A DNA stretch of 35,368 nucleotides from a virus. This document shows, in pieces, positions 22,940-29,577 of this stretch (positions within the stretch are counted from its first letter, which is position 1; every line of letters begins with the position of its first letter). Below the pieces are notes generated by a model. The model was given only the letters and a program-made list of their open reading frames with translations, was not told the DNA's origin and ran no database searches. A program made the position numbers and the translations under genes. Location: the IMG/VR virus record IMGVR_UViG_3300030419_005853, positions 1 through 35,368 of that record; one strand, 5' to 3'.

Positions 22940-24082
22940 ATGTCCAATTTACTGCAAGAAGCCATTGTAGATGCAAAGGCTCTTCGCGAAGTGGCATTGA
23001 AAAATGCAGAGACCGCAATTATAGAGAAGTATTCCGAAGAGGTTAAGTCAGCCTTGGATAAGCTTCTAGAGCAAGAAGAAGATCTTGGCATGGATATGGG
23101 AATGGCCGCCGCAGATCCAGCAATGGATATGGGTGGTGACGCCGCCGGCGCTGCAGGCGATGTTGCACAAGACGTCCCGCTTGCATCAGCCGATGATGAG
23201 GAGTTATGTCCATGTCCCGGTGAAGGCGAAGATGTCGAGGTCTCAGTAGATTTGGACGAGCTTCAAGAGGCAGTAAAAGCTCTTGAATCAGAAGCCGAAA
23301 TTGACATTAACGAAGAGAACATATTAGAACTTTTATCAGACGACGAAGAGATACAAGAAGCCGCGACTGATGCTGGTTCGTTCGCTGGGTCCGAATCCGA
23401 AGAAGGTGGTTCAGAATCCGGCGCAACTGAAGCCGGAGAAGCTGCCGCGGAAGAAGCCGATAGTGATGCTATGTCATCCCTAGAAAACCCTAAAACCCCC
23501 CAAAAAGAAAACGTTGACTATCTTGATTCTTTAGTTGACGCTATTACTGAAAAGCTTACTGTTGATATGGGCGCCGACTTATCTGGTTGGGCTGGTCGCT
23601 CATCAGCGGACAAAAAGCACGAAATTGAAAAAGAATTAGCACATCGACGCTCTACTGATGTAGAGGAAGAGATGGAAGCTTTGAAAAAAGCTCAAGAAGA
23701 TTTGGTTTTCGAAAATAACCAACTCACTGAGCGAAACAACCAATACGAGCAGGCATTACAAGAGTTAAAGGAGAGTTTACATGAAGTAAACCTTTCTAAT
23801 GCTCGCTTGCTCTATACGAACCGAGTATTGAAAAATACCTCCTTAAATGAGCGGCAAAAAAATAAAATTGCCGAAGCGCTTTCTGGCGCCGGTTCAGTTG
23901 CGGAAGCAAAGACGATCTATGAAACGCTTCAAAGCACAGTGGAGTCCACTCCCAAGGGTGGTCCAAAATCGCTGAGCGAGGTCATTAGTAGCCGTTCTTC
24001 TGTAATCCGCGCGACTCGTCAAGAGTCAACTTCATCCGATCCGTTTACGGATAGAATGAAGAAACTAGCTGGAATAAATTAA
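22940..24082 (+). CDS. prohead core scaffold protein (T4 gp22-like)
   Basis: 380 residues; T4 gp22 has 269. An N-terminal amphipathic helix (NLLQEAIVDAKALREVA) is followed by a long acidic, Ala/Gly/Glu-rich middle (about 50-190) including a CPCPGEGED segment. The C-terminal 170 residues are coiled-coil-like, with NARLLYTNRVLKNTSLNE, a segment typical of gp22 homologues as I recall them, and an end DRMKKLAGIN. It lies directly before the major capsid gene, as in T4, where gp22 forms the internal core and is degraded by gp21. Many E-containing L/I-x-E sites fit that fate. Confidence 0.82.
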   Translation: MSNLLQEAIVDAKALREVALKNAETAIIEKYSEEVKSALDKLLEQEEDLGMDMGMAAADPAMDMGGDAAGAAGDVAQDVPLASADDEELCPCPGEGEDVEVSVDLDELQEAVKALESEAEIDINEENILELLSDDEEIQEAATDAGSFAGSESEEGGSESGATEAGEAAAEEADSDAMSSLENPKTPQKENVDYLDSLVDAITEKLTVDMGADLSGWAGRSSADKKHEIEKELAHRRSTDVEEEMEALKKAQEDLVFENNQLTERNNQYEQALQELKESLHEVNLSNARLLYTNRVLKNTSLNERQKNKIAEALSGAGSVAEAKTIYETLQSTVESTPKGGPKSLSEVISSRSSVIRATRQESTSSDPFTDRMKKLAGIN

Positions 24083-24094
24083 TCATAAAATTAT

Positions 24095-24105
24095 AAGGAG
24101 GTGAT
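24095..24105 (+). promoter_or_regulatory. full-length Shine-Dalgarno of the capsid gene
   Basis: AAGGAGGTGAT matches the complement of the bacterial 16S rRNA 3' end over 11 bases, 6 bases before the ATG. It is the longest such match I noticed in the window, as expected for the most abundant virion protein. Confidence 0.85.
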
Positions 24106-24111
24106 TTTAAA

Positions 24112-25953
24112 ATGGCTGGAATAATTGATAGATTAACCGAAGGAGTGGTTAATCGTGATATGCAGGCCGAAGGTTCTGCATTACTTAATAAGTGGGAGAG
24201 AACTGGTCTTCTTGAAGGACTGGACGATTCCCGTGGCCGTCAGACAATGGCGCGCCTGCTTGAAAACCAAGCAAAGGAGCTTCTCCGCGAGCAAAGCTCC
24301 ATGAGCGCTGGTGACGTCGAAGGCTTTGCCGCCGTCGCGTTCCCCATCGTTCGTCGTGTGTTCGCAGGATTGATCGCAAACGATCTCGTTTCCGTTCAAC
24401 CGATGAGTCTACCAAGTGGTCTTATCTTCTTCCTTGACTTCGTATTCTCACCCGATTTGGGTGATGCAAGTCCGGGAGCTGCTAGATTTGGCAACTCTGC
24501 CAACAAGTCAATCTACGGTACTAACCAAGTTGGTTCCCAGATTACTGGTGGTGTCGATCTGGTCGCTACTGACGGTGCTGATCTTTCTGGTCCTCGTACC
24601 AGTGGTCGTGGTTACGCATATGCGTCCGCAACTGGCTCTGTTCAGGTGGCCGATCACGCAACAGCTGGTGGTGCAACCGGTGCTATGGTTGTGGATCAGT
24701 GGCTGATGGGCGGTGGCAACACGGTAACGTACGCTACCAACGCTCAGCTTAAGAAGATTGATTATGATCCCGATCTTGTTGCTTTGTCTGGAAGTTCTAC
24801 GAGCTATCGTGTTGTTCTCATCGAGGCAACCAAGTCCGAGATTCACGACAATGGCAATGACACAGACGTGGATTTCGACAACCTTAGCGCATTCGCTATC
24901 AGTGGCGCTTCCTTGAACACGTTCTTGGGTGCTGTTACTGATGATGCCCACTGTACTCAGATTCGTCGCTTAACATCAGTTATTAGCGCTAGCGATTCTA
25001 CCATGGGTCATGATGTTGTTCGATTCGCTGCTATCGGTCTTGCAACCAATATCGCTTCGGCTTCTGCTGCTGGCGTTCTTGGTATTCAGGCTCCGATTCG
25101 GGACGATCTTACTAACGCTAGCGCCTTGGGTGCTGTTATTGGTCAGACCGAATGGGCCCTTGAGGGTACAACGCAGATCCCAGAGATCGACATCAAGGTG
25201 GACAGCATTGCTGTTACCGCGCAAACCAAGAAGCTCAAGGCTAAGTGGACTCCGGAGTTAGGTCAAGACCTTAACGCCTACCACAACCTTGATGCAGAGG
25301 TGGAGCTTACTTCAATCCTCTCTGAGCAAATTGCTCTTGAGATTGATCGTGAGATTCTTGCGGACCTTGTTAACGGTGCAACCGCTGCAACATACTACTG
25401 GGCTCGTTCCCCCGGTATGTTCTTGGACCGCACTACTGGTGTTGAGGTTGGTGCTAGCTCTGCTGCCCCTGACTTCACCGGTACAGTGTCCGAGTGGTAT
25501 GAAACTCTGGTCGAGACCATCAACGATGTGTCCGCTCAGATTCACCGCAAGACCCTGCGTGGTGGCGCTAACTTCCTCGTGGTTTCACCTGAAGTTGCCA
25601 ACATTCTTGAGTTCACTGCTGGATTCCGTGCTTCCGTCACTGCTGACGATGAGACCGGAACTGTTGGTGCAGTCAAGGTTGGTTCGCTGAGTAAGAAGTT
25701 CGACGTTATCGTTGATCCTTACTTCCTGCGTAATGTGGTCCTTGTCGGCCGTCGCGGATCTTCTTTCCTTGAAAGCGGATATGTGTACGCACCGTATGTA
25801 CCACTGCAAACCACACCTACCATCTTCGGACCAGAAGACTTCGTGCCCAGAAAGGGCGTGATGACTCGTTATGCCAAGAAGATGGTTCGCCCCGATATGT
25901 ACGGCTTGGTCGTCGTTCGCGGTATGCTTGGTGAGTCAGGCGCTACATCCTAA
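24112..25953 (+). CDS. major capsid protein (T4 gp23-like)
   Basis: 613 residues; T4 gp23 has 521. Matches to gp23 are visible at the N-terminus (LLNKWERTGLLEGL, LLENQAKELLRE), at NDLVSVQPMSLPSGLIF, in the core about 355-420 (VDSIAVTAQTKKLKAKWTPE, QDLNAYHNLDAEVEL) and at the C-terminus (YVYAPYVPLQTTPTIFGPEDF, MTRYAKKMV). Gp21-type maturation could occur near L-R-E61, matching the gp23 cleavage after residue 65. The extra length lies in residues about 130-350, a Gly/Ser/Thr/Asp-rich insertion probably forming a surface domain. Codons are strongly biased to highly expressed choices (CGT, GGT, GCT, AAC). It shares the scaffold promoter. Confidence 0.95.
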   Translation: MAGIIDRLTEGVVNRDMQAEGSALLNKWERTGLLEGLDDSRGRQTMARLLENQAKELLREQSSMSAGDVEGFAAVAFPIVRRVFAGLIANDLVSVQPMSLPSGLIFFLDFVFSPDLGDASPGAARFGNSANKSIYGTNQVGSQITGGVDLVATDGADLSGPRTSGRGYAYASATGSVQVADHATAGGATGAMVVDQWLMGGGNTVTYATNAQLKKIDYDPDLVALSGSSTSYRVVLIEATKSEIHDNGNDTDVDFDNLSAFAISGASLNTFLGAVTDDAHCTQIRRLTSVISASDSTMGHDVVRFAAIGLATNIASASAAGVLGIQAPIRDDLTNASALGAVIGQTEWALEGTTQIPEIDIKVDSIAVTAQTKKLKAKWTPELGQDLNAYHNLDAEVELTSILSEQIALEIDREILADLVNGATAATYYWARSPGMFLDRTTGVEVGASSAAPDFTGTVSEWYETLVETINDVSAQIHRKTLRGGANFLVVSPEVANILEFTAGFRASVTADDETGTVGAVKVGSLSKKFDVIVDPYFLRNVVLVGRRGSSFLESGYVYAPYVPLQTTPTIFGPEDFVPRKGVMTRYAKKMVRPDMYGLVVVRGMLGESGATS

Positions 25954-26010
25954 TACATAAACATTTGATATGTAATAGGTAAAAAGCACGACTAAACGTG
26001 ATACAGAAAG

Positions 26011-26042
26011 CCCCTACCTCGAAAGAGGTGGGGGTCTTCTTT
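26011..26042 (+). terminator. intrinsic terminator after major capsid gene
   Basis: CCCCTACCTC, loop GAAA, GAGGTGGGGG form a 10-base-pair stem with one G-U, followed by TCTTCTTTAT. The GNRA tetraloop and long GC stem make it a strong terminator. Confidence 0.88.
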
Positions 26043-26051
26043 ATGGTGATA

Positions 26052-26059
26052 ACTATTTA
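26052..26059 (+). promoter_or_regulatory. ACTATTTA octamer 4 (putative late promoter)
   Basis: Directly follows the capsid terminator and ends 62 bases before the ATG at 26121, the same geometry as octamer 2. Confidence 0.55.
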
Positions 26060-26063
26060 TTAC

Positions 26064-26118
26064 AGATAGGGGAGACTCTATCTATATTTATTCAAAATAG
26101 TTTAAGGAGGGTTTTTAA
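26064..26118 (+). promoter_or_regulatory. 5' leader hairpin plus strong ribosome site (second copy of the design)
   Basis: AGATAGGG, loop GAGA, CTCTATCT form an 8-base-pair hairpin with one G-U at 26064-26083. TTTAAGGAGGGTTTTTAA at 26101-26118 is identical to 21700-21717, while the hairpin sequences differ. Conservation of design and spacing argues for a functional leader. Confidence 0.6.
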
Positions 26119-26120
26119 CT

Positions 26121-26639
26121 ATGGGAAGTAAAAGAATAGGCTTGGCTAGAACCCAAGCGCTCTTGGAAAATTTGAAAAGAGATCTTGCTCTTGGAGCAGG
26201 CACACAACTTTCAGGTGCAATGAAGAAGGTTAAGTCCGTTTCGGCCGCTACCACTTTAACTGAGGCAGATTCCGGAAAGATCATTGATCTTAGCGGATCT
26301 GACTACGTGGTTAAGTTGCCAAAAGATCCAACCGCTGGGTGTGAATACACATTTATCAACACTGCTGCGATTGGTGGCGACGGCACTATCAATATCGATG
26401 CCAAAGATGGCGAAGAGTTCTTCAAAGGCACAGTCTTTGATCTTGAGGGTACAGCAGATTCTGCTAATGTCTCATTCAATGGCTCCAGCCACGATCAGCT
26501 TAAGATTGCAGCTTCTGCTGCAGCGCTGGAAAACATGGTTCACGTCATGTTCATCGGCGCTAACACTTGGCTGATTTATCATTCTTGGACGCTTGATGAA
26601 TCCGACATTACGGCCGGCACATCTTCAAGTAACGCATAA
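26121..26639 (+). CDS. putative head decoration protein
   Basis: 172 residues. The N-terminus GSKRIGLARTQALLENLKRD is a basic amphipathic helix, followed by a Ser/Ala segment and a beta domain from about residue 45 (TTLTEADSGKIIDLSGSDYVVKLP, GCEYTFIN, then TWLIYHSWT near the end). The domain resembles small phage surface domains that begin T-L-T-x-A-x-S-G-K. Its own octamer, leader hairpin and terminator frame it as a monocistronic, highly expressed virion gene right after the capsid. A decoration or head-fibre role is inferred. Confidence 0.55.
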   Translation: MGSKRIGLARTQALLENLKRDLALGAGTQLSGAMKKVKSVSAATTLTEADSGKIIDLSGSDYVVKLPKDPTAGCEYTFINTAAIGGDGTINIDAKDGEEFFKGTVFDLEGTADSANVSFNGSSHDQLKIAASAAALENMVHVMFIGANTWLIYHSWTLDESDITAGTSSSNA

Positions 26640-26663
26640 AATAATTAAAATATTTATATTTTG

Positions 26664-26694
26664 CCCCCCTACCTTCGTGGAAGGGGGGTTTTTT
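26664..26694 (+). terminator. intrinsic terminator
   Basis: Six C at 26664-26669 pair with six G at 26683-26688, continued by T-A and two C-G pairs around one mismatch, with loop TTCGT, then TTTTTT. It closes the transcript of the gene at 26121. Confidence 0.88.
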
Positions 26695-26708
26695 ACTATA
26701 TACATTGT

Positions 26709-26903
26709 ATGCATAAAGAATACGATGATATATTACAGCGCCTTTCTGAAATTGAAGAGAGAGTCGAGCAGCTTGAAAGCACCGTTGAGTCAACCGCAGC
26801 GGTGTTGGCGGAAATGTACGAACAGATAACAGAAATAAGAGAAGTCATTATAAGCCCAGCCTCTAAGTTTAATTCACTTTCGGGTTTGGGGCTTTTTAAG
26901 TAA
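26709..26903 (+). CDS. small coiled-coil protein lacking a ribosome site
   Basis: 64 residues from ATG 26709. After MHKEYDD, residues 8-47 form an uninterrupted heptad pattern (ILQRLSEIEERVEQLESTVE and onward), so it should form a coiled-coil oligomer. The tail is SGLGLFK. The ATG lies only 15 bases after the terminator T-run and no Shine-Dalgarno is visible. A relaxed octamer, ACTATATA, at 26695-26702 would give a nearly leaderless transcript. The clear heptads argue it is a real protein. Role unknown. Confidence 0.6.
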   Translation: MHKEYDDILQRLSEIEERVEQLESTVESTAAVLAEMYEQITEIREVIISPASKFNSLSGLGLFK

Positions 26904-26908
26904 ATGAA

Positions 26909-26916
26909 ACTATTTA
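26909..26916 (+). promoter_or_regulatory. ACTATTTA octamer 5 (putative late promoter)
   Basis: Begins 6 bases after the stop of the coiled-coil gene and ends 36 bases before the ATG at 26952. A short CTTTA-TAA-TAAAG hairpin follows directly. Confidence 0.55.
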
Positions 26917-26951
26917 CTTTATAATAAAGAAAACAGGGAGATCTATAAATT

Positions 26952-27323
26952 ATGGCAGTCACAGTTACCAATCAATCCAACCCGCTTGGCGCAAGACTTG
27001 TACAAGACACCGCTGCTACTAATTCAGCAGTAGATAATACGACTGGTGCCGCTGGCACTTTATATATGGTGGAAGTGGACAACTCTAGTTACAGTACTGC
27101 AGTTTATTTTAAGCTCGCTGACGCAACATCTGCCACAGCTGGCACTACTGCAGCAACTATGGTTTTTTATTGCCCAGCAAGCTCTAAGCGTAGTTGCGTG
27201 TTTCCGGAAGGTATCGCATTCTCTAATGGATTTAGTCATTGGTGTACCACCGGTGCCGCCGAAGACAACACCGGCGCCCCTACCACTACTCCCACTGTTC
27301 GTTATGTGACTAGTGCATCCTAG
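26952..27323 (+). CDS. small virion-type beta protein
   Basis: 123 residues, Ala/Thr/Ser-rich, beta-rich. AGGGAG upstream is a fair ribosome site. Strand-like segments include GTLYMVEVDNSSYSTAVYF and ATMVFYCPASSKRSC; three Cys are present. The pattern L-x-D-A-x-S-A-T-A-G-T-T-A followed by F-x-C-P-A resembles small structural proteins of T4-like marine phages as I recall them. It is monocistronic with its own octamer. A decoration or neck-whisker-like role is possible but not shown. Confidence 0.5.
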   Translation: MAVTVTNQSNPLGARLVQDTAATNSAVDNTTGAAGTLYMVEVDNSSYSTAVYFKLADATSATAGTTAATMVFYCPASSKRSCVFPEGIAFSNGFSHWCTTGAAEDNTGAPTTTPTVRYVTSAS

Positions 27324-27341
27324 TTAATTTTTTATAAAACA

Positions 27342-27430
27342 AAGGCAAAGCCTTGGGCTCTTCTTTTGGAGATCAAAATCTGAAAATGCCGATCTGCCAA
27401 AAATTTTCCCCGGCAATTTTTTGAGATTTT
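27342..27430 (+). other. structured 3' region with one large stem-loop
   Basis: The 151-base gap after the gene at 26952 holds a small AAGGC-AAA-GCCTT hairpin (27342-27354) and a large imperfect stem: AAAATCT at 27375-27381 pairs with AGATTTT at 27424-27430, and AAAATGCCG at 27383-27391 pairs with CGGCAATTTT at 27411-27420. CGTTTTTG follows. It probably terminates transcription or protects an mRNA 3' end; its length is more than a simple terminator needs. Confidence 0.6.
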
Positions 27431-27448
27431 CGTTTTTGATATTTTAAA

Positions 27449-27456
27449 ACTACTTA
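27449..27456 (+). promoter_or_regulatory. ACTACTTA octamer 6 (putative late promoter)
   Basis: Variant with C at position 5. It ends 19 bases before the ATG at 27475; the ribosome site AAAGGAG starts 5 bases after it, leaving room for only a very short leader. Confidence 0.45.
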
Positions 27457-27474
27457 TCTTAAAGGAGAACTACT

Positions 27475-27726
27475 ATGAACCCTCGTAGAAGATTACAACG
27501 TAAATTAGAGGCCCGTGCCCGCCGAAACGGTCACACTGCAATATCCGAAATCACGGAAACCGCAACGCCAACAACACAAGAGATAGTCCAGAAGGTGTCC
27601 GCTGAGATCACCAACGAGACCGAAAGCACGACCACTGCAACGAAAGAGACTATCACTGAGTCAACCAAGCCCACACCCAAAAAGAAAAGAAGCACACGAA
27701 AAACAACCACTACTAAGAAAAAATAG
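27475..27726 (+). CDS. small basic Thr/Lys-rich protein
   Basis: 83 residues. Basic N-terminus (NPRRRLQRKLEARARRNG), acidic Thr/Glu centre rich in T-E-T repeats, and a histone-H1-like tail KKKRSTRKTTTTKKK. AAAGGAG is its ribosome site. Charge blocks of +/-/+ suggest a disordered nucleic-acid- or capsid-binding protein, perhaps an internal DNA-condensing protein. No family recognised. It is followed by a terminator and has its own octamer. Confidence 0.6.
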   Translation: MNPRRRLQRKLEARARRNGHTAISEITETATPTTQEIVQKVSAEITNETESTTTATKETITESTKPTPKKKRSTRKTTTTKKK

Positions 27727-27750
27727 TGAATTTTTTTGTTAATTAAAATG

Positions 27751-27782
27751 AAGCTCAACATATGCTTGGGCTTTGCATTTTT
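27751..27782 (+). terminator. probable intrinsic terminator
   Basis: AAGCTCAA at 27751-27758 pairs with TTGGGCTT at 27766-27773 (one G-U), loop CATATGC, followed by TGCATTTTT. It is weaker than the GC-rich terminators upstream. Confidence 0.65.
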
Positions 27783-27785
27783 GAA

Positions 27786-27793
27786 ACTACTTA
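27786..27793 (+). promoter_or_regulatory. ACTACTTA octamer 7 (putative late promoter)
   Basis: Lies just after the terminator and ends 21 bases before the GTG at 27814. AGGAGGG begins 7 bases after it. It would drive the neck genes. Confidence 0.5.
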
Positions 27794-27813
27794 TTTAGTA
27801 GGAGGGAACCTGT

Positions 27814-29082
27814 GTGCCAAAGAACCTTAATCCAAGATCTGAAACTAGTGCAATAATATTAACGTCGACGGGCAGTGCTGCCCTTGTTGCCGCCGCATGT
27901 CCGTTTGGAGCATACACAGGCTCTGTTGACTTTTTAAGCGGTGCAGCCGCACAAGTTGCCTATACATATAAGAAACTAGGCGGCGATGTCTTAGACATCG
28001 AATTAACACCTGCGAACGTCTATTCTGCTTATGAAGAAGCGGTTTTAGAATACTCGTACATTATCAATCTCCATCAGAGCAAAAATGTGCTTTCAGATGT
28101 ATTGGGAGATGCGACTGGTACGTTTAATCATCAAGGGGTGAGACTTTCTGGTCCTGAGAGCGGCAGCTTGAGGTATCCCAGATTTCAATTCCAATATTCC
28201 CGTCGAATTGGTGATGGAATGGCGGCCGCCGGCGGATTTGGCGGCACAATCCCGGAATATTCGGCGTCCTTTACTCCGTCAAATAATAAACAAGATTATG
28301 ATCTTCAAGAAATCATCCAAAGCGCATCCGCAGCTGGAGTGGATGATCAAGGAAACTACGTCCCTTTTTCTGGGTCGGTCGGCTCCAAGAGAATTATCGT
28401 AACAAAGGTGTTTTTCAGGTCACCACGGGCAATGTGGCGTTTTTATGGGTATTATGGTGGAGTTGGTGTCGTGGGCAATTATTCTACCTACGGACAGTTT
28501 GCGGATGACTCAACATTTGAGATTATTCCCACTTGGCAGAATAAAATGCAAGCGATTATGTATGAAGACTCAATATATACGAGAACTTCGCATTATGCCT
28601 ATGAATTAATAAATAACAAACTCAGATTGTATCCAAATCCTAGCTATTGGGACAATACTTTGGCTAAAATATGGGTTCGATTCTATGTTGATGGAAATGC
28701 TTGGGATGAAGATGATAATTATGAGACCGGAGTGAAGGGTATCAATAATATGAATACGATTCCCTTTGAAAATATTCCATTCAAGAATATCAACTCTATT
28801 GGTAAACAGTGGATCCGAAAATACTGCCTTGCTTTATGCAAAGAGATACTGGGGCAGATTAGAGGCAAATTTTCACAAGTTCCAATTCCGGGCCAGAGTA
28901 TTACGCTAAACCATTCGGAGTTGCTAACTCAAGCAAAAGAAGAACAAACAGCATTGAGAGAAAAACTAACAGAAATGCTTAAAGAGATGGAGTATACTGC
29001 TCTCGCTAAGCAAGATAGCGAAAAGGCTGAAGCTGCGACAACAACTTTAAAGGGGTCGCCACTTCCGATATTCGTGGGGTGA
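27814..29082 (+). CDS. neck protein (T4 gp13-like)
   Basis: 422 residues; T4 gp13 has 309. GTG start with AGGAGGG 7 bases upstream. Head-completion proteins of this family sit under the portal and join head to tail. The recognisable part is the C-terminal half: HYAYELINNKLRLYPNPS, then KIWVRFYVDGNAW, QWIRKYCLALCKEILGQIRG and FSQVPIPGQSITLN, followed by a charged helix QAKEEQTALREKLTEMLKEM. The N-terminal 60 residues are Ala/Gly-rich and may be an added piece. The order gp13-gp14-gp15 downstream supports the call. Confidence 0.75.
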   Translation: MPKNLNPRSETSAIILTSTGSAALVAAACPFGAYTGSVDFLSGAAAQVAYTYKKLGGDVLDIELTPANVYSAYEEAVLEYSYIINLHQSKNVLSDVLGDATGTFNHQGVRLSGPESGSLRYPRFQFQYSRRIGDGMAAAGGFGGTIPEYSASFTPSNNKQDYDLQEIIQSASAAGVDDQGNYVPFSGSVGSKRIIVTKVFFRSPRAMWRFYGYYGGVGVVGNYSTYGQFADDSTFEIIPTWQNKMQAIMYEDSIYTRTSHYAYELINNKLRLYPNPSYWDNTLAKIWVRFYVDGNAWDEDDNYETGVKGINNMNTIPFENIPFKNINSIGKQWIRKYCLALCKEILGQIRGKFSQVPIPGQSITLNHSELLTQAKEEQTALREKLTEMLKEMEYTALAKQDSEKAEAATTTLKGSPLPIFVG

Positions 29083-29088
29083 TGAATT

Positions 29089-29577
29089 ATGGCCAATGAC
29101 TGGAGCAAACCGAAAAATCCACCACCACCCCTCTTCTTTGGGGAGAAAGAGCGCGATCTAGTAAAACAAGTAAACGATGAGTTGATAGAAAAGGTCATCG
29201 GACAGCAAATTCTTTATTACCCCATTGACATACAGAACACCAACTTTCACTCCTTATATGGAGAGGCTATAAAAAAGACGTTTTTACCTCCTATTCGTAT
29301 ATATGCCCTTGTTGAGTGGACAGATTACTCGACGGATTACATGGATAATGTTGGGATCGACAAGATTTGGGAAATTAACGTGCATTTTCACAAAAGAAGA
29401 CTGGAGGAAGATCAAGACTTGTATATTCGCGAAGGCGATTTTGTTTTGTACGGAGATTATTATTACGAGATAGTTAAATTAAGTGAAGATTCGAAACTTT
29501 TTGGTCAAGTTGATCACGGTTTCGAGATTTCTGCGAGATGTAGAAGAGCAAGAAAGGGGATGTTTGATGCTACCTGA
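29089..29577 (+). CDS. neck protein (T4 gp14-like)
   Basis: 162 residues, shorter than T4 gp14 (256). Features: FFGEKERDLVKQVNDELIEK near the N-terminus, IGQQILYYPIDIQNTNFH, LYGEAIKKTFLPP, and a beta-rich second half with GDFVLYGDYYYEIVKL. This combination is typical of the neck protein that follows gp13 in T4-like marine phages, as I recall. GGGGTGAT serves as ribosome site. The 3' end overlaps the next start by 11 bases, so the two are coupled. Confidence 0.65.
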   Translation: MANDWSKPKNPPPPLFFGEKERDLVKQVNDELIEKVIGQQILYYPIDIQNTNFHSLYGEAIKKTFLPPIRIYALVEWTDYSTDYMDNVGIDKIWEINVHFHKRRLEEDQDLYIREGDFVLYGDYYYEIVKLSEDSKLFGQVDHGFEISARCRRARKGMFDAT

